The position numbers were made by a program, and so were the translations under genes. Shown here in pieces: positions 25,879 through 33,471 of a stretch of 39,945 bases of DNA (position 1 is its first letter; the number at the start of each line of letters is the position of its first letter). The notes below the pieces were generated by a model, which saw nothing but the letters and a program-made list of their open reading frames with translations, was not told where the DNA came from and made no database searches. This stretch comes from JAKVCB01 sp963578605 (GTDB taxonomy: Bacteria; Planctomycetota; Planctomycetia; Pirellulales; Lacipirellulaceae), in assembly GCA_963578605.1 (NCBI GenBank), contig CAUZEA010000050.1, forward strand, positions 1 to 39,945, read 5' to 3'.

Positions 25879-27126
25879 TTAAGCCTGAAACATGAATCTC
25901 CCTGGGTTCAGAATTCCCCGTGGATCGAACTTCTGCTTGATTTGCTCCATGAGTCCGCTCGAAGCAACACGACCTCCCCACACAATTTGGGAAGTCAGGT
26001 CCTCAAACTCGCTCGACAGAATGCTCAGCCCACCACCTGCCCGTATTGCCGCTGGGCGCAACTGGCCAATCAGAAAGGTGGTCAAGTCCGACGCTTGGAA
26101 CTTTGCGAACCGTACGATGATCACGCCAGTTCCAGCGTGTGCTTGAATCGTACAATCTGGATCGTACTGGAGCAGGCGGGCAACAAGCTGTGTCACCGCG
26201 CTGGGCAACGCCGTAATCTTGGCGGTCAATGGGGTGGAATCGCCCCCCGCAGCTATACCACGATCGGAGAATTCAATCTGGCTGTTCAGCAGCGAATCAC
26301 CCGCGATACGATCGAGGATCAACACATCTGCACGGCTGGCAGACACCAGTTCCGCCTGCAACTGGTCGCACATCGCGGAGACTTCGGTTTCGGATCCTTC
26401 AAGTCGAACGGCGACCAGGTTTGCCGAGGCCGATTCCGATAGCCCCGCCAGTTCCTTCCAGCCAGTTCCGACAAGCAAATCGATTGCAGCCGGCGGCGAG
26501 GGGACATCGACCAAAGTGACCAGGACCTGCTCGGCAACGTCGAGATCCTCACAGGGAACCAGCAACGTCACTGCTTGTTCCGATTGCGGCTTCAACTTGA
26601 ATGTGAGCTGAGTAATTATACCAAGTGTGCCGAGCGAGCCCGTCAGCAGCTTGCAGAAATCGTAACCGGCAACATTCTTGACAACGCGGCCGCCCCCTTT
26701 GAACGGCACTCCCCGGCCGTCAACGGCGCTAATGCCAATGACGTAATCACGCAACGTTCCGTAGCCATACCGACGAGGGCCACTCCAATTGCTGGCTACA
26801 AGCCCGCCAATGGTTGCCTCGGTAGCACGTGGCGCATCGATGGGAAGCTGCTGCTTTTCAGTTGCCAGAGTTTGACCTAAATCGCGGACGCGAACTCCCG
26901 CTTCGGCAACGATCGTCATATCACGGGGCGTGTAATCAACAACTCGCGACAACCCGGTAGTCTCGAGCGCATACCCTGTCCGAGTCGGCGCCACTCCGTA
27001 TTCGAGACTGGTTCCACCACCGATCGTATAAATCGCTTGCTTTGCATCATGGGCAGCGCGAATCATGTCGGGAACGTCAGCCACACTGACAGGCGACATC
27101 GTCTCGGTCGTCGGAAGATTTTGCAT
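25879..27126 (-). CDS. glcE: Glycolate oxidase FAD-binding subunit GlcE
   Basis: A 415-residue FAD-linked oxidase of the PCMH type. The N-terminal FAD segment is YTIGGGTSLEYG, followed by ATIGGLVASNWSGPRRYGYGTLRDYVIG and the GGRVVKNVAGYDFCKLLTGSLGTLGIIT stretch typical of GlcE; the C-terminus ends DPRGILNPGRF. I placed the start at ATG 27126, 61 bp after glcD; the frame is open further upstream, overlapping glcD. It forms the glycolate oxidase complex with GlcD and GlcF. Confidence 0.93.
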   Translation of the reverse strand: MQNLPTTETMSPVSVADVPDMIRAAHDAKQAIYTIGGGTSLEYGVAPTRTGYALETTGLSRVVDYTPRDMTIVAEAGVRVRDLGQTLATEKQQLPIDAPRATEATIGGLVASNWSGPRRYGYGTLRDYVIGISAVDGRGVPFKGGGRVVKNVAGYDFCKLLTGSLGTLGIITQLTFKLKPQSEQAVTLLVPCEDLDVAEQVLVTLVDVPSPPAAIDLLVGTGWKELAGLSESASANLVAVRLEGSETEVSAMCDQLQAELVSASRADVLILDRIAGDSLLNSQIEFSDRGIAAGGDSTPLTAKITALPSAVTQLVARLLQYDPDCTIQAHAGTGVIIVRFAKFQASDLTTFLIGQLRPAAIRAGGGLSILSSEFEDLTSQIVWGGRVASSGLMEQIKQKFDPRGILNPGRFMFQA

Positions 27127-27187
27127 GGCGCTGATCGACTGCTTGGGGTTCGTTTTCTCACTTGCCCGCCAACGAGACGGGGCATCG

Positions 27188-28624
27188 CTACAAAGCGGCG
27201 CGACGCCCCGGATGCACTTGTTCCATTCCACAGGCTCCCGCCGTGGGAAGCATTTTCCCGGGACTCAAACGCCCGTGCGGGTTGAGCGCCGACCGCAAGC
27301 GTTCCATCACCTCCAAGTCACTCTCGGAAAACAACTTTTTCATATAACTGATTTTCTCGACCCCAATGCCATGCTCCCCAGTCACGCTACCGCCGCAGGC
27401 AATGCATTCGTCGAGGATGGCTTTGCTGGCTTCGAGCACCCGGTGAACTTGCTCTGGAGACCGCTCATCAAAAAGCAGGATCGGGTGCAAGTTGCCATCT
27501 CCCGCATGGAACACGTTCACGATACGAATGTCGTGTTCCGCGCTAATCTCGCGAATCTTGCGAAAAATGTGCGGCAATTGGGTACGCGGCACCACGCCAT
27601 CCTGGGTACAAAAACTGGGACTCAACCTCCCAATCGCTCCGAATGCCCGCTTACGGCATTTCCAGAGTTCTTGTCTCTCCTTTTCGGTAGTCGCCAACTG
27701 GACTTCTCGTGCCCCGTTTTGATTGCAGATGTCTGTGATCCGATCCCGCTGTTGATCAAGACCGGCCTCTAGTCCATCAACCTCAATCAAGAGGATTGCC
27801 TCGGCATCGAGGGGAAAGCCGAAGTGGAAGGCTGCTTCCAGTGCCTCGACAATTCCCTGGTCCATCATTTCGAGCGCTGCTGGAATGATTCCCGCCCCGA
27901 TGATTTCACTAATCGACTGGGTCGCTTCATCGACCGACTCGAAAATAGCAAGCATCGTACGCACACCTTGAGGATTGCGCGTGAGCCGCACCCAAATCCT
28001 GGTAACGATTCCCAGGGTTCCTTCACTACCCACCATCGTACCGACCAGGTCGATTCCGAGTGGGTCTTCGGTTGGGCCTCCAAGGCGAACAATTTCGCCT
28101 TCGGAAGTCACCATTTCGAGTCCCAAAACGTGATTGGTTGTGACCCCGTACTTCAGGGTGTGTGGCCCTCCGGAATTGGTTGCGACGTTACCCCCAATTG
28201 TACAGGCACTCTGGCTGGAAGGGTCTGGTGCGTAATGGAAACCAGTGCCGGCCAGGTGCCGATTCAGCCAGGCATTGACAACACCCGGCTCCACAATTGC
28301 ATATCGGTCGCGAAGATGGACTTCGAGAATCTCACGCATCCGCGTGAGCACGATCATCACTCCACCCCCCACCGGTAAACAGCCGCCAGCCAGACTGGTT
28401 CCAGCCCCCCTTGGCAAGAAGGGCACATCGTACTTCCGACAACACCGGACGATCTGGGCCACATCCTCGACAGAGCGGGGAAAGACCGCAATGTCGGGTG
28501 CATTCTTTGCCACGGTGAAACCGTCGCACTCGTAAACGACAAGTTCGGAACGTGCGTCGAGCACATTCTCGGAACCAAGCAACCGACGCAATCTACCAGC
28601 CAGCGAAACTAGAGATGCAGACAT
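27188..28624 (-). CDS. glcD: Glycolate oxidase subunit GlcD (FAD-dependent 2-hydroxyacid dehydrogenase)
   Basis: The 478-residue catalytic subunit oxidises glycolate to glyoxylate with FAD. Motifs are PRGAGTSLAGG and SQSACTIGGNVATNSGG for FAD binding, GSEGTLGIVT, then HAGDGNLHP and GSVTGEHGIG at the active site, and a C-terminal NPHGRLSPGKM. ATG 28624 has GGAAG seven bases upstream; the frame extends to 28732 but that part is not conserved-looking. A promoter with a perfect TATAAT lies just upstream. It heads the glcDEF operon. Confidence 0.95.
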   Translation of the reverse strand: MSASLVSLAGRLRRLLGSENVLDARSELVVYECDGFTVAKNAPDIAVFPRSVEDVAQIVRCCRKYDVPFLPRGAGTSLAGGCLPVGGGVMIVLTRMREILEVHLRDRYAIVEPGVVNAWLNRHLAGTGFHYAPDPSSQSACTIGGNVATNSGGPHTLKYGVTTNHVLGLEMVTSEGEIVRLGGPTEDPLGIDLVGTMVGSEGTLGIVTRIWVRLTRNPQGVRTMLAIFESVDEATQSISEIIGAGIIPAALEMMDQGIVEALEAAFHFGFPLDAEAILLIEVDGLEAGLDQQRDRITDICNQNGAREVQLATTEKERQELWKCRKRAFGAIGRLSPSFCTQDGVVPRTQLPHIFRKIREISAEHDIRIVNVFHAGDGNLHPILLFDERSPEQVHRVLEASKAILDECIACGGSVTGEHGIGVEKISYMKKLFSESDLEVMERLRSALNPHGRLSPGKMLPTAGACGMEQVHPGRRAAL

Positions 28625-28654
28625 GCACTTCCACGGTAAAAGGCCAAAACGAGT

Positions 28655-28683
28655 ATTATAGGCATTGTACACTGCACCTCCAG
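28655..28683 (-). promoter_or_regulatory. Promoter of the glc operon
   Basis: On the minus strand a perfect TATAAT lies at 28660-28655. At 17 bases spacing the -35 would be CTGGAG (28683-28678), a poor match, so an activator may help. The start codon of glcD follows about 30 bases later. Confidence 0.55.
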
Positions 28684-28689
28684 GGCCAC

Positions 28690-28709
28690 AAAACCGGGGA
28701 TTTGCCCCG
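28690..28709 (-). terminator. Terminator-like hairpin between rpoD and glcD
   Basis: On the minus strand CGGGG (28709-28705), a five-base loop and CCCCG (28699-28695) are followed by G and four uridines. It would end transcripts from the sigma-factor gene before the glc promoter. The remaining part of the spacer up to 28954 holds no gene I can see. Confidence 0.5.
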
Positions 28710-28954
28710 CGGGCGAGCCCAGGCGTACACACAAGGCATCAGGCGAGTCATTTCTGAACAGCGTTTAACGTCTCGACCCGTCTTGCGACAGGGCGTACGC
28801 CCGCAGATCAAAGAAGGCATGCCACCTGTCCAGGGTGCGGGGCAAAAGACATTGGACAGGCGACACGCGGCAGGGAGGCGCGGGAGTTTTTTCTGAGTGG
28901 CTAAGGAAAATTGGTGGTCGGCCAACTCCCGGGTCAACTTCAGGCCGAGCTTGT

Positions 28955-30514
28955 TCAAGTTTCGAGTTGCGGGAGTTCAACGCCGTCGAGAAATCCGGCC
29001 AAAGCTTGCAAACGACAAGGCTGCTGGAGTTTGCGAACTGCTTTGGACTCAATCTGCCGTACCCGCTCTCGTGTCACCGCGAAGATTTTGCCAACTTGCT
29101 CCAGCGTATAGTTATAACCGTCGGCCAGTCCGTAACGGAGCCGAACGATCTCCCGCTCCCGGCAACTCAAGTCATTCATCACCATTTCGAGCCGTTCTCT
29201 CAGTGTTTCTAGATTGGCCTCGTAGAGCGGATCGTAATCGCAATTCTCTTCCAGGAACTCGCCAAAATAATTGTCCTCGTGATCACCAACTGGCTGATCC
29301 AGCGAAAGCGGTTGCCGAGTCATTTTCATAATGACCCGTGCATCATCGATTGTCATTTCCGCGATTTCAGCTACTTCTTCCGGGTTTGGCTCACGACCAC
29401 GCTGCTGGACAAAGTCCGCAGTGACAGACCGAACCTTCCCCATCACATTGATCATATGGACTGGTAACCGGATCGTTCGACTTTGGTCAGCGATGGCTCG
29501 TGTAATGGCCTGGCGAATCCACCATGTTGCGTAAGTTGAGAACTTGTAGCCGCGCGCATGCTCGAATTTATCGACAGCCCTCATCAAGCCCGTATTACCT
29601 TCCTGAATAAGGTCCAGGAAACTCAAACCACGGTTGCGGTACCTTTTGGCAATCGAAACCACCAGACGCAGGTTGGCTGCCGAGAGAACTCGCTTAGCCT
29701 CGTCGTATCGAAAACGGCGTCGCTTCATTCTGGTCACTAAATGATTCAGCGTGGCAGGTGTTTCCAGGGTTATCCGCATTAAATAGCGAAGTTCGTCGCG
29801 CAACTCAGCCTCGTGCTTGGGGCCAAGCAACCCATTCGGTTCAGAGAGTTGCTGCTTCAGTTCGATCATCCGGGTGCTGATTTTGTGCAACTGGTCCATC
29901 AGAGGCATCAGTCGGGCAATTCGCAAGTTCATCTCTTCGACCAGTCGCACGACCTTGTTCCGGCGAATCACCAATTTTCGCCAACTTGCACTTTTTTCGG
30001 CCTGGCTATGTTGGCGACTTACTGCCTTGCGGTAATCAGTCTGGTTTTGCAGCATCAAATAGCGAATGGTATGTAAGTTAGGCACCAGTCGCTGCAAGAC
30101 ACGTTTTTTCTCCGCTGTGTTGGTCACGGAGATCTCGATGGTCCGGTCAAGCCGAATTTTGCGTTGCAAGACTTTTTCGAGCAGGTCAATCACTCCCAAA
30201 AGAACAAAATCATTGCAAAGCAAAGTGCGGCGAAAACGGGTTCGCGTCACCTCGATTCTCTTGGCCGAATTGATCTCTTCCTGACGAGTGAGCATGTTGA
30301 TCTCACCCATTTGCATCAGGTACATCCGTACCGGGTCGTCGACGTACGAATTGGGGCTTCCGCCATCTCCGCTGCTGTCGACCTCAACTTCGCCATTGGC
30401 TTCGTCAATGATGGTTGAACTCACCTCAATCTCATTGACCACCGTGCCGTTGGAATGACCGTTATGTTGGGTCGAATTACTGTCGACCGACCTGCCATTG
30501 TTAGAGCGGGGCAC
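28955..30514 (-). CDS. rpoD: Primary sigma-70 factor (RpoD-like)
   Basis: A 519-residue sigma factor. Region 1.2 is DDPVRMYLMQMGEINMLTRQEE near residue 60. A non-conserved, basic helical insert of about 180 residues follows, then region 2 with NLRLVVSIAKRYRNRG, FLDLIQEGNTGLMRAVDKFE and YATWWIRQAITRAI, region 3, and region 4.2 with YTLEQVGKIFAVTRERVRQIESKAVRKL. Region 1.1 is absent; the first 55 residues are polar and probably disordered. Translation starts at GTG 30514 with GAGGAA seven bases upstream. A 7-bp hairpin sits in the leader. This is the likely housekeeping factor, though the organism may have more than one. Confidence 0.93.
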   Translation of the reverse strand: MPRSNNGRSVDSNSTQHNGHSNGTVVNEIEVSSTIIDEANGEVEVDSSGDGGSPNSYVDDPVRMYLMQMGEINMLTRQEEINSAKRIEVTRTRFRRTLLCNDFVLLGVIDLLEKVLQRKIRLDRTIEISVTNTAEKKRVLQRLVPNLHTIRYLMLQNQTDYRKAVSRQHSQAEKSASWRKLVIRRNKVVRLVEEMNLRIARLMPLMDQLHKISTRMIELKQQLSEPNGLLGPKHEAELRDELRYLMRITLETPATLNHLVTRMKRRRFRYDEAKRVLSAANLRLVVSIAKRYRNRGLSFLDLIQEGNTGLMRAVDKFEHARGYKFSTYATWWIRQAITRAIADQSRTIRLPVHMINVMGKVRSVTADFVQQRGREPNPEEVAEIAEMTIDDARVIMKMTRQPLSLDQPVGDHEDNYFGEFLEENCDYDPLYEANLETLRERLEMVMNDLSCREREIVRLRYGLADGYNYTLEQVGKIFAVTRERVRQIESKAVRKLQQPCRLQALAGFLDGVELPQLET

Positions 30515-30856
30515 GGGCGTTTCCTCGGGGGGGACAGTTTCTGGCCGGCAGCAAATGCCGGCGTCAAAGTGGGTGAAGTACGGCCGTATCCTCTTGCACG
30601 CCTGATGCCGAAAGGATCGGGCAAAACCCGCACACGGGCCCTAAACCTATGCCAAATAACCATTTGAGCGCAAACTGATGTTCTCGTCCCCGTGTTGTCC
30701 GATGACCTTCAAGTCGACCTGAGGCATCATTGGCGAAGCCGTGCGTTGCCGATTCGCCACATCGACACCCGACCCAGCCAAATGTGTCTGGAACATCAAC
30801 ACAAAGCATGGGAAGATCACGACCTACTCCCGCACGGTCTCCAGGCAGCACTCAGC
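30515..30856. other. Divergent spacer between rpoD and the AtuA-like gene
   Basis: 342 bp. It contains the rpoD ribosome site and a strong leader hairpin. An open frame from 30692 joins the AtuA-like gene, but its first 55 residues do not match the family. Promoters are not clear. Confidence 0.5.
30544..30562 (-). promoter_or_regulatory. Hairpin in the rpoD leader
   Basis: GCCGGCA (30544-30550) and TGCCGGC (30556-30562) form a perfect seven-base-pair stem with a five-base loop, 30 to 48 bases upstream of the rpoD GTG. It may affect message stability or initiation. No known riboswitch or leader family is recognised. Confidence 0.45.
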
Positions 30857-32188
30857 GTGACAACGCGAATTGCCAACGCAGCCAGTTTCCCAGACGAACG
30901 CCATGAATCGGCTGCGCAAACGGTGCAGTCGATAGAACTGGACTACCTGACATTCTCCTACGCGAGCGATACCCTCCTGGCAGAGCTTGCTGTACAGAGG
31001 CGGGTAAACCGTCCCATCGGCTTTGTAACGCAGTTGATTGAAGCTCTGAAAAACCTCTGCCCCCTGATCTATGTGCAACCTCAGCTGAAGGTGCTGGCGG
31101 CCGCTGGTGGATTCGATGGGCAGGGGTGTGTTGAGCAGGCGGCTGAGCTACTCTGCCACCGAGGCTGTCCTGCACTCCCAGTCGCGCGGGTTCGCGGTGC
31201 CGATGTTCTCAATCAGCTCGAAGAGTTCCTCCTGGCTGGCTGTACGCTTGACGAGCAAGAAACAGGCGAGCCCTTTCGAGACCTCACGGTTCAGCCAGTC
31301 TATGCCCACGCCTGGCTGGGTGCCGACGCAGTGGTCTCGGCGCTGGCTCAGGACGCACGCCTTGTGATCACCGATAGCCTCCAGCCATCGTCGCTCACCG
31401 TCGCGGCCGGAATCCACGAATTCGACTGGGCAAACGATGCCTGGGACCAACTGGCTACGGCGGCGGCAGCCGGAAATTGCTTTTTCTGCGATTCAAAAAC
31501 GGGATTGGGCCTCGAGTTCACACAGGATCCGCTGGGGCACCTTGCTACCCAGCCAGGGTGTCCGATCGTGGAATTGGAAGCCGGTGGAGAGCTGCGAATT
31601 GCCAAAACTGCCCCCAGCGATGGTCAGCTGACCAGCACGGACGCACTTCAAGATATTCAGCGGCCGGTGAAATCACCCGACGTCAAGGTCGATGGCACAA
31701 GAGCGACGGCAAAGCGTGTTCCCCACGACGAAAATGCCGTGGAAATCAGCGGCATTGTCGGTCACGGCCCGATTGACGACCTCGCCGTAACGATCGGATT
31801 ACGCGAAGGTTATGAGGCAACCGGGGTTATTTCCATCGATTGCTCCGAACCGCTCTCGGTGGCTATGAAACTGGCCGAATTGGTGGACGGACGGCTCAAG
31901 CAAATGGACGGCCCGTCAGTTCAACTCACGTGTGAGCCGTTGCTAAGTTCCTTCCGGGATCACAACCATCACATTTTCCTGATCCACGGCTGGTCGCTGC
32001 AACCGTCGGCGGTCGACCGCTTCTGTCGCGAAATCCTCTCAATGCGCCACACTTTTACTGCCGGACTCCCGCTGCTGCGCAACATCATTCCGCACACCCA
32101 ACCTAAAATTCGCCCATGGCTGACTTCCGTGCCCAAAGAACTTGTCGAGGTTGCGGTGGATTGCCGTCAAGCAGAACAATGGGTGTAA
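30857..32188 (+). CDS. AtuA-like protein (acyclic terpene utilisation / DUF1446 family), divergent
   Basis: About 443 residues. The middle part has the family pattern: AHAWLGADAVVSALA, VITDSLQPSSLTVA, HEFDWANDAWDQLATAAAAG, and later VEISGIVGHGPIDDLAVTIGLREGYEA. In AtuA proteins the segments usually read TGRVADSSL and GHLLECGAQTTGG; here they are TDSLQPSSL and GNCFFCDSKTGLG, so the likely ligand site is changed. The GTG at 30857 gives the family beginning (TRIANAASFPDE); ATG 30782 or the start at 30692 would add unmatched residues. AtuA is needed for citronellol and geraniol degradation in Pseudomonas, but its reaction is not well defined. The next gene encodes a crotonase of the AtuE/LiuC type. 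Confidence 0.7.
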   Translation: MTTRIANAASFPDERHESAAQTVQSIELDYLTFSYASDTLLAELAVQRRVNRPIGFVTQLIEALKNLCPLIYVQPQLKVLAAAGGFDGQGCVEQAAELLCHRGCPALPVARVRGADVLNQLEEFLLAGCTLDEQETGEPFRDLTVQPVYAHAWLGADAVVSALAQDARLVITDSLQPSSLTVAAGIHEFDWANDAWDQLATAAAAGNCFFCDSKTGLGLEFTQDPLGHLATQPGCPIVELEAGGELRIAKTAPSDGQLTSTDALQDIQRPVKSPDVKVDGTRATAKRVPHDENAVEISGIVGHGPIDDLAVTIGLREGYEATGVISIDCSEPLSVAMKLAELVDGRLKQMDGPSVQLTCEPLLSSFRDHNHHIFLIHGWSLQPSAVDRFCREILSMRHTFTAGLPLLRNIIPHTQPKIRPWLTSVPKELVEVAVDCRQAEQWV

Positions 32189-32246
32189 TTAATGGCGATC
32201 GAGGCAGATCGTTGGCAGCCACCCCATCAGACACGCATGGTTGTTT

Positions 32247-33032
32247 ATGACTGGTAACACATTCGAGGTCAGAGTCAATGGTCCGGTCGGTACAATCATC
32301 CTCAACCGACCCGATCAACGAAATGCCTTGACACAAATAATGCTCGCAGACCTCACTCAAGCCCTGGATGACTTCTATCTCGAAAAACGGGTTCGGGCAA
32401 TCGTGATCACAGGCAAGGGGAACAGTTTCTGTGCAGGGATGGATGCCAGAGAGATCTCTGGTCGTTTTCACCTTCCCAACGCCACAGAACTCTGGGGAGA
32501 GACCTCTTCTGCGTATCGCGAACTGATCACGCGGATGCTGGAAATCACCAAACCGATCATTGCTTCGGTCAACGGACCCGCTGTGGCAGGTGGCGCGGGG
32601 CTGGTTCTGGCCAGCGACATTGTGATCGCTAGCCACGACGCCTCGTTCGGCTTGCCCGATCCACGACGAGGCCTGGTGGCGGGGATTGTGACCCCGCTGG
32701 CTGCCTTTCGCCTGGGTGCTGGCGCCGCCGCCCGCCTGGCCCTGACCGGATCGCTCTTTTCGGCCGACGAGGCTCGACAGATGGGCGTTTATCACGAACT
32801 GGTCGATCATGACCAACTCTGGGTACGAGCTACAGAAATCGGGACTGCCTGCGCCGCCGGAGCCCCCGAAGCAATCCAGCTCACCAAACGCCTGATTTCC
32901 GAAACGGTCGGTGAGCAACTTGGGGCACAACTGTCGGCCGGGGCGGTCGCTAGCGCAACGGCCCTGACCACCGGCGCAGCCCGAGAAGGAATCGCCGCTT
33001 TTCTTGAAAAGAGGCCGCCTGAATGGAAATAA
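32247..33032 (+). CDS. Enoyl-CoA hydratase/isomerase family protein (AtuE/LiuC-like)
   Basis: A 261-residue crotonase-fold enzyme for an acyl-CoA substrate. The oxyanion-hole segments are NSFCAGMDARE and NGPAVAGGAGLVLASDI. At the first classical catalytic glutamate the protein has glycine (GGAGLVL), which is also the case in LiuC-type methylglutaconyl-CoA hydratases as I remember them. At the second, the usual glutamate is replaced by aspartate (FGLPDPRRGL). ATG 32247 is preferred over the TTG at 32241. It follows the AtuA-like gene by 58 bp, so a shared pathway for branched or terpenoid acyl-CoA is plausible. Confidence 0.9.
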   Translation: MTGNTFEVRVNGPVGTIILNRPDQRNALTQIMLADLTQALDDFYLEKRVRAIVITGKGNSFCAGMDAREISGRFHLPNATELWGETSSAYRELITRMLEITKPIIASVNGPAVAGGAGLVLASDIVIASHDASFGLPDPRRGLVAGIVTPLAAFRLGAGAAARLALTGSLFSADEARQMGVYHELVDHDQLWVRATEIGTACAAGAPEAIQLTKRLISETVGEQLGAQLSAGAVASATALTTGAAREGIAAFLEKRPPEWK

Positions 33033-33082
33033 CCCTTCAACACGACCCTAACGGAACTGACCACGTCAATGGGGAAGAAGGA

Positions 33083-33111
33083 TTGTGGTCCTTGCAAGAG
33101 CGGTCTAGAAT
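33083..33111 (+). promoter_or_regulatory. Candidate rpmG promoter
   Basis: TTGTGG (33083-33088), a 17-base spacer and TAGAAT (33106-33111) form a plausible sigma-70 promoter about 100 bases before rpmG. The leader then carries an 8-bp direct repeat TTACGAAG at 33180 and 33197, the second overlapping the ribosome site. Confidence 0.45.
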
Positions 33112-33212
33112 CGGGGTAATGCCGCGGCTGGCTTTTTTCCAATAAACTTATAAAGCTGGCGAGCCGGTTTCGAAAAAATTTACGAAGTGTTAAACCTTAC
33201 GAAGAGTTGGCT

Positions 33213-33392
33213 ATGGGAAAGAAAAAAGGTGGTAAAAGGAAGAAGAAGGTTGAAACTGTCTTCCTCGTTTGTGACGAGACGGGCGAATACAACTACACGC
33301 TTCGTCGCAAGACCGGCGCAGAAAAACTGAAGGTCAAGAAGTATTGTCCGCGGCTGCGCCGGCATACTTCTCACACCGAAAAGAAAAAGTAG
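33213..33392 (+). CDS. rpmG: 50S ribosomal protein L33
   Basis: A 59-residue ribosomal protein with a basic N-terminus (MGKKKGGKRKKK), then VETVFLVCDETGEYNYTLRRK, KLKVKKYCPRLRRHTSH and a lysine tail. Only one cysteine remains in each half of the zinc-ribbon positions (VCDET and YCPRL), so a full four-cysteine zinc site is missing. ATG 33213 has GAAGAG upstream; the frame begins at TTG 33207. It has its own promoter-like element and lies 80 bp before recJ. Confidence 0.93.
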   Translation: MGKKKGGKRKKKVETVFLVCDETGEYNYTLRRKTGAEKLKVKKYCPRLRRHTSHTEKKK

Positions 33393-33471
33393 GAGTGGGG
33401 CGTCACGCACTCGGCGCGAGGGAACGGATTTGAACCGCGGCTCTCGTGTTTGATGGCTCGTCCTTTTTTTT

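Noticed and set aside
25666..26442. Plus-strand frame with an RFLKTD repeat whose copies differ at third positions
   Set aside because: It crosses the ends of glcE and glcF on the other strand. The repeat is only two units and the rest does not look coding.
30692..30856. N-terminal extension of the AtuA-like protein
   Set aside because: The family starts at about the TRIANAASF segment; the upstream part has no ribosome site and no resemblance to it.
33400..33450. T-arm-like sequence (GGTTCAAATCC on the minus strand) after rpmG
   Set aside because: No matching acceptor, D or anticodon arm at the right distance, so it is not a tRNA.
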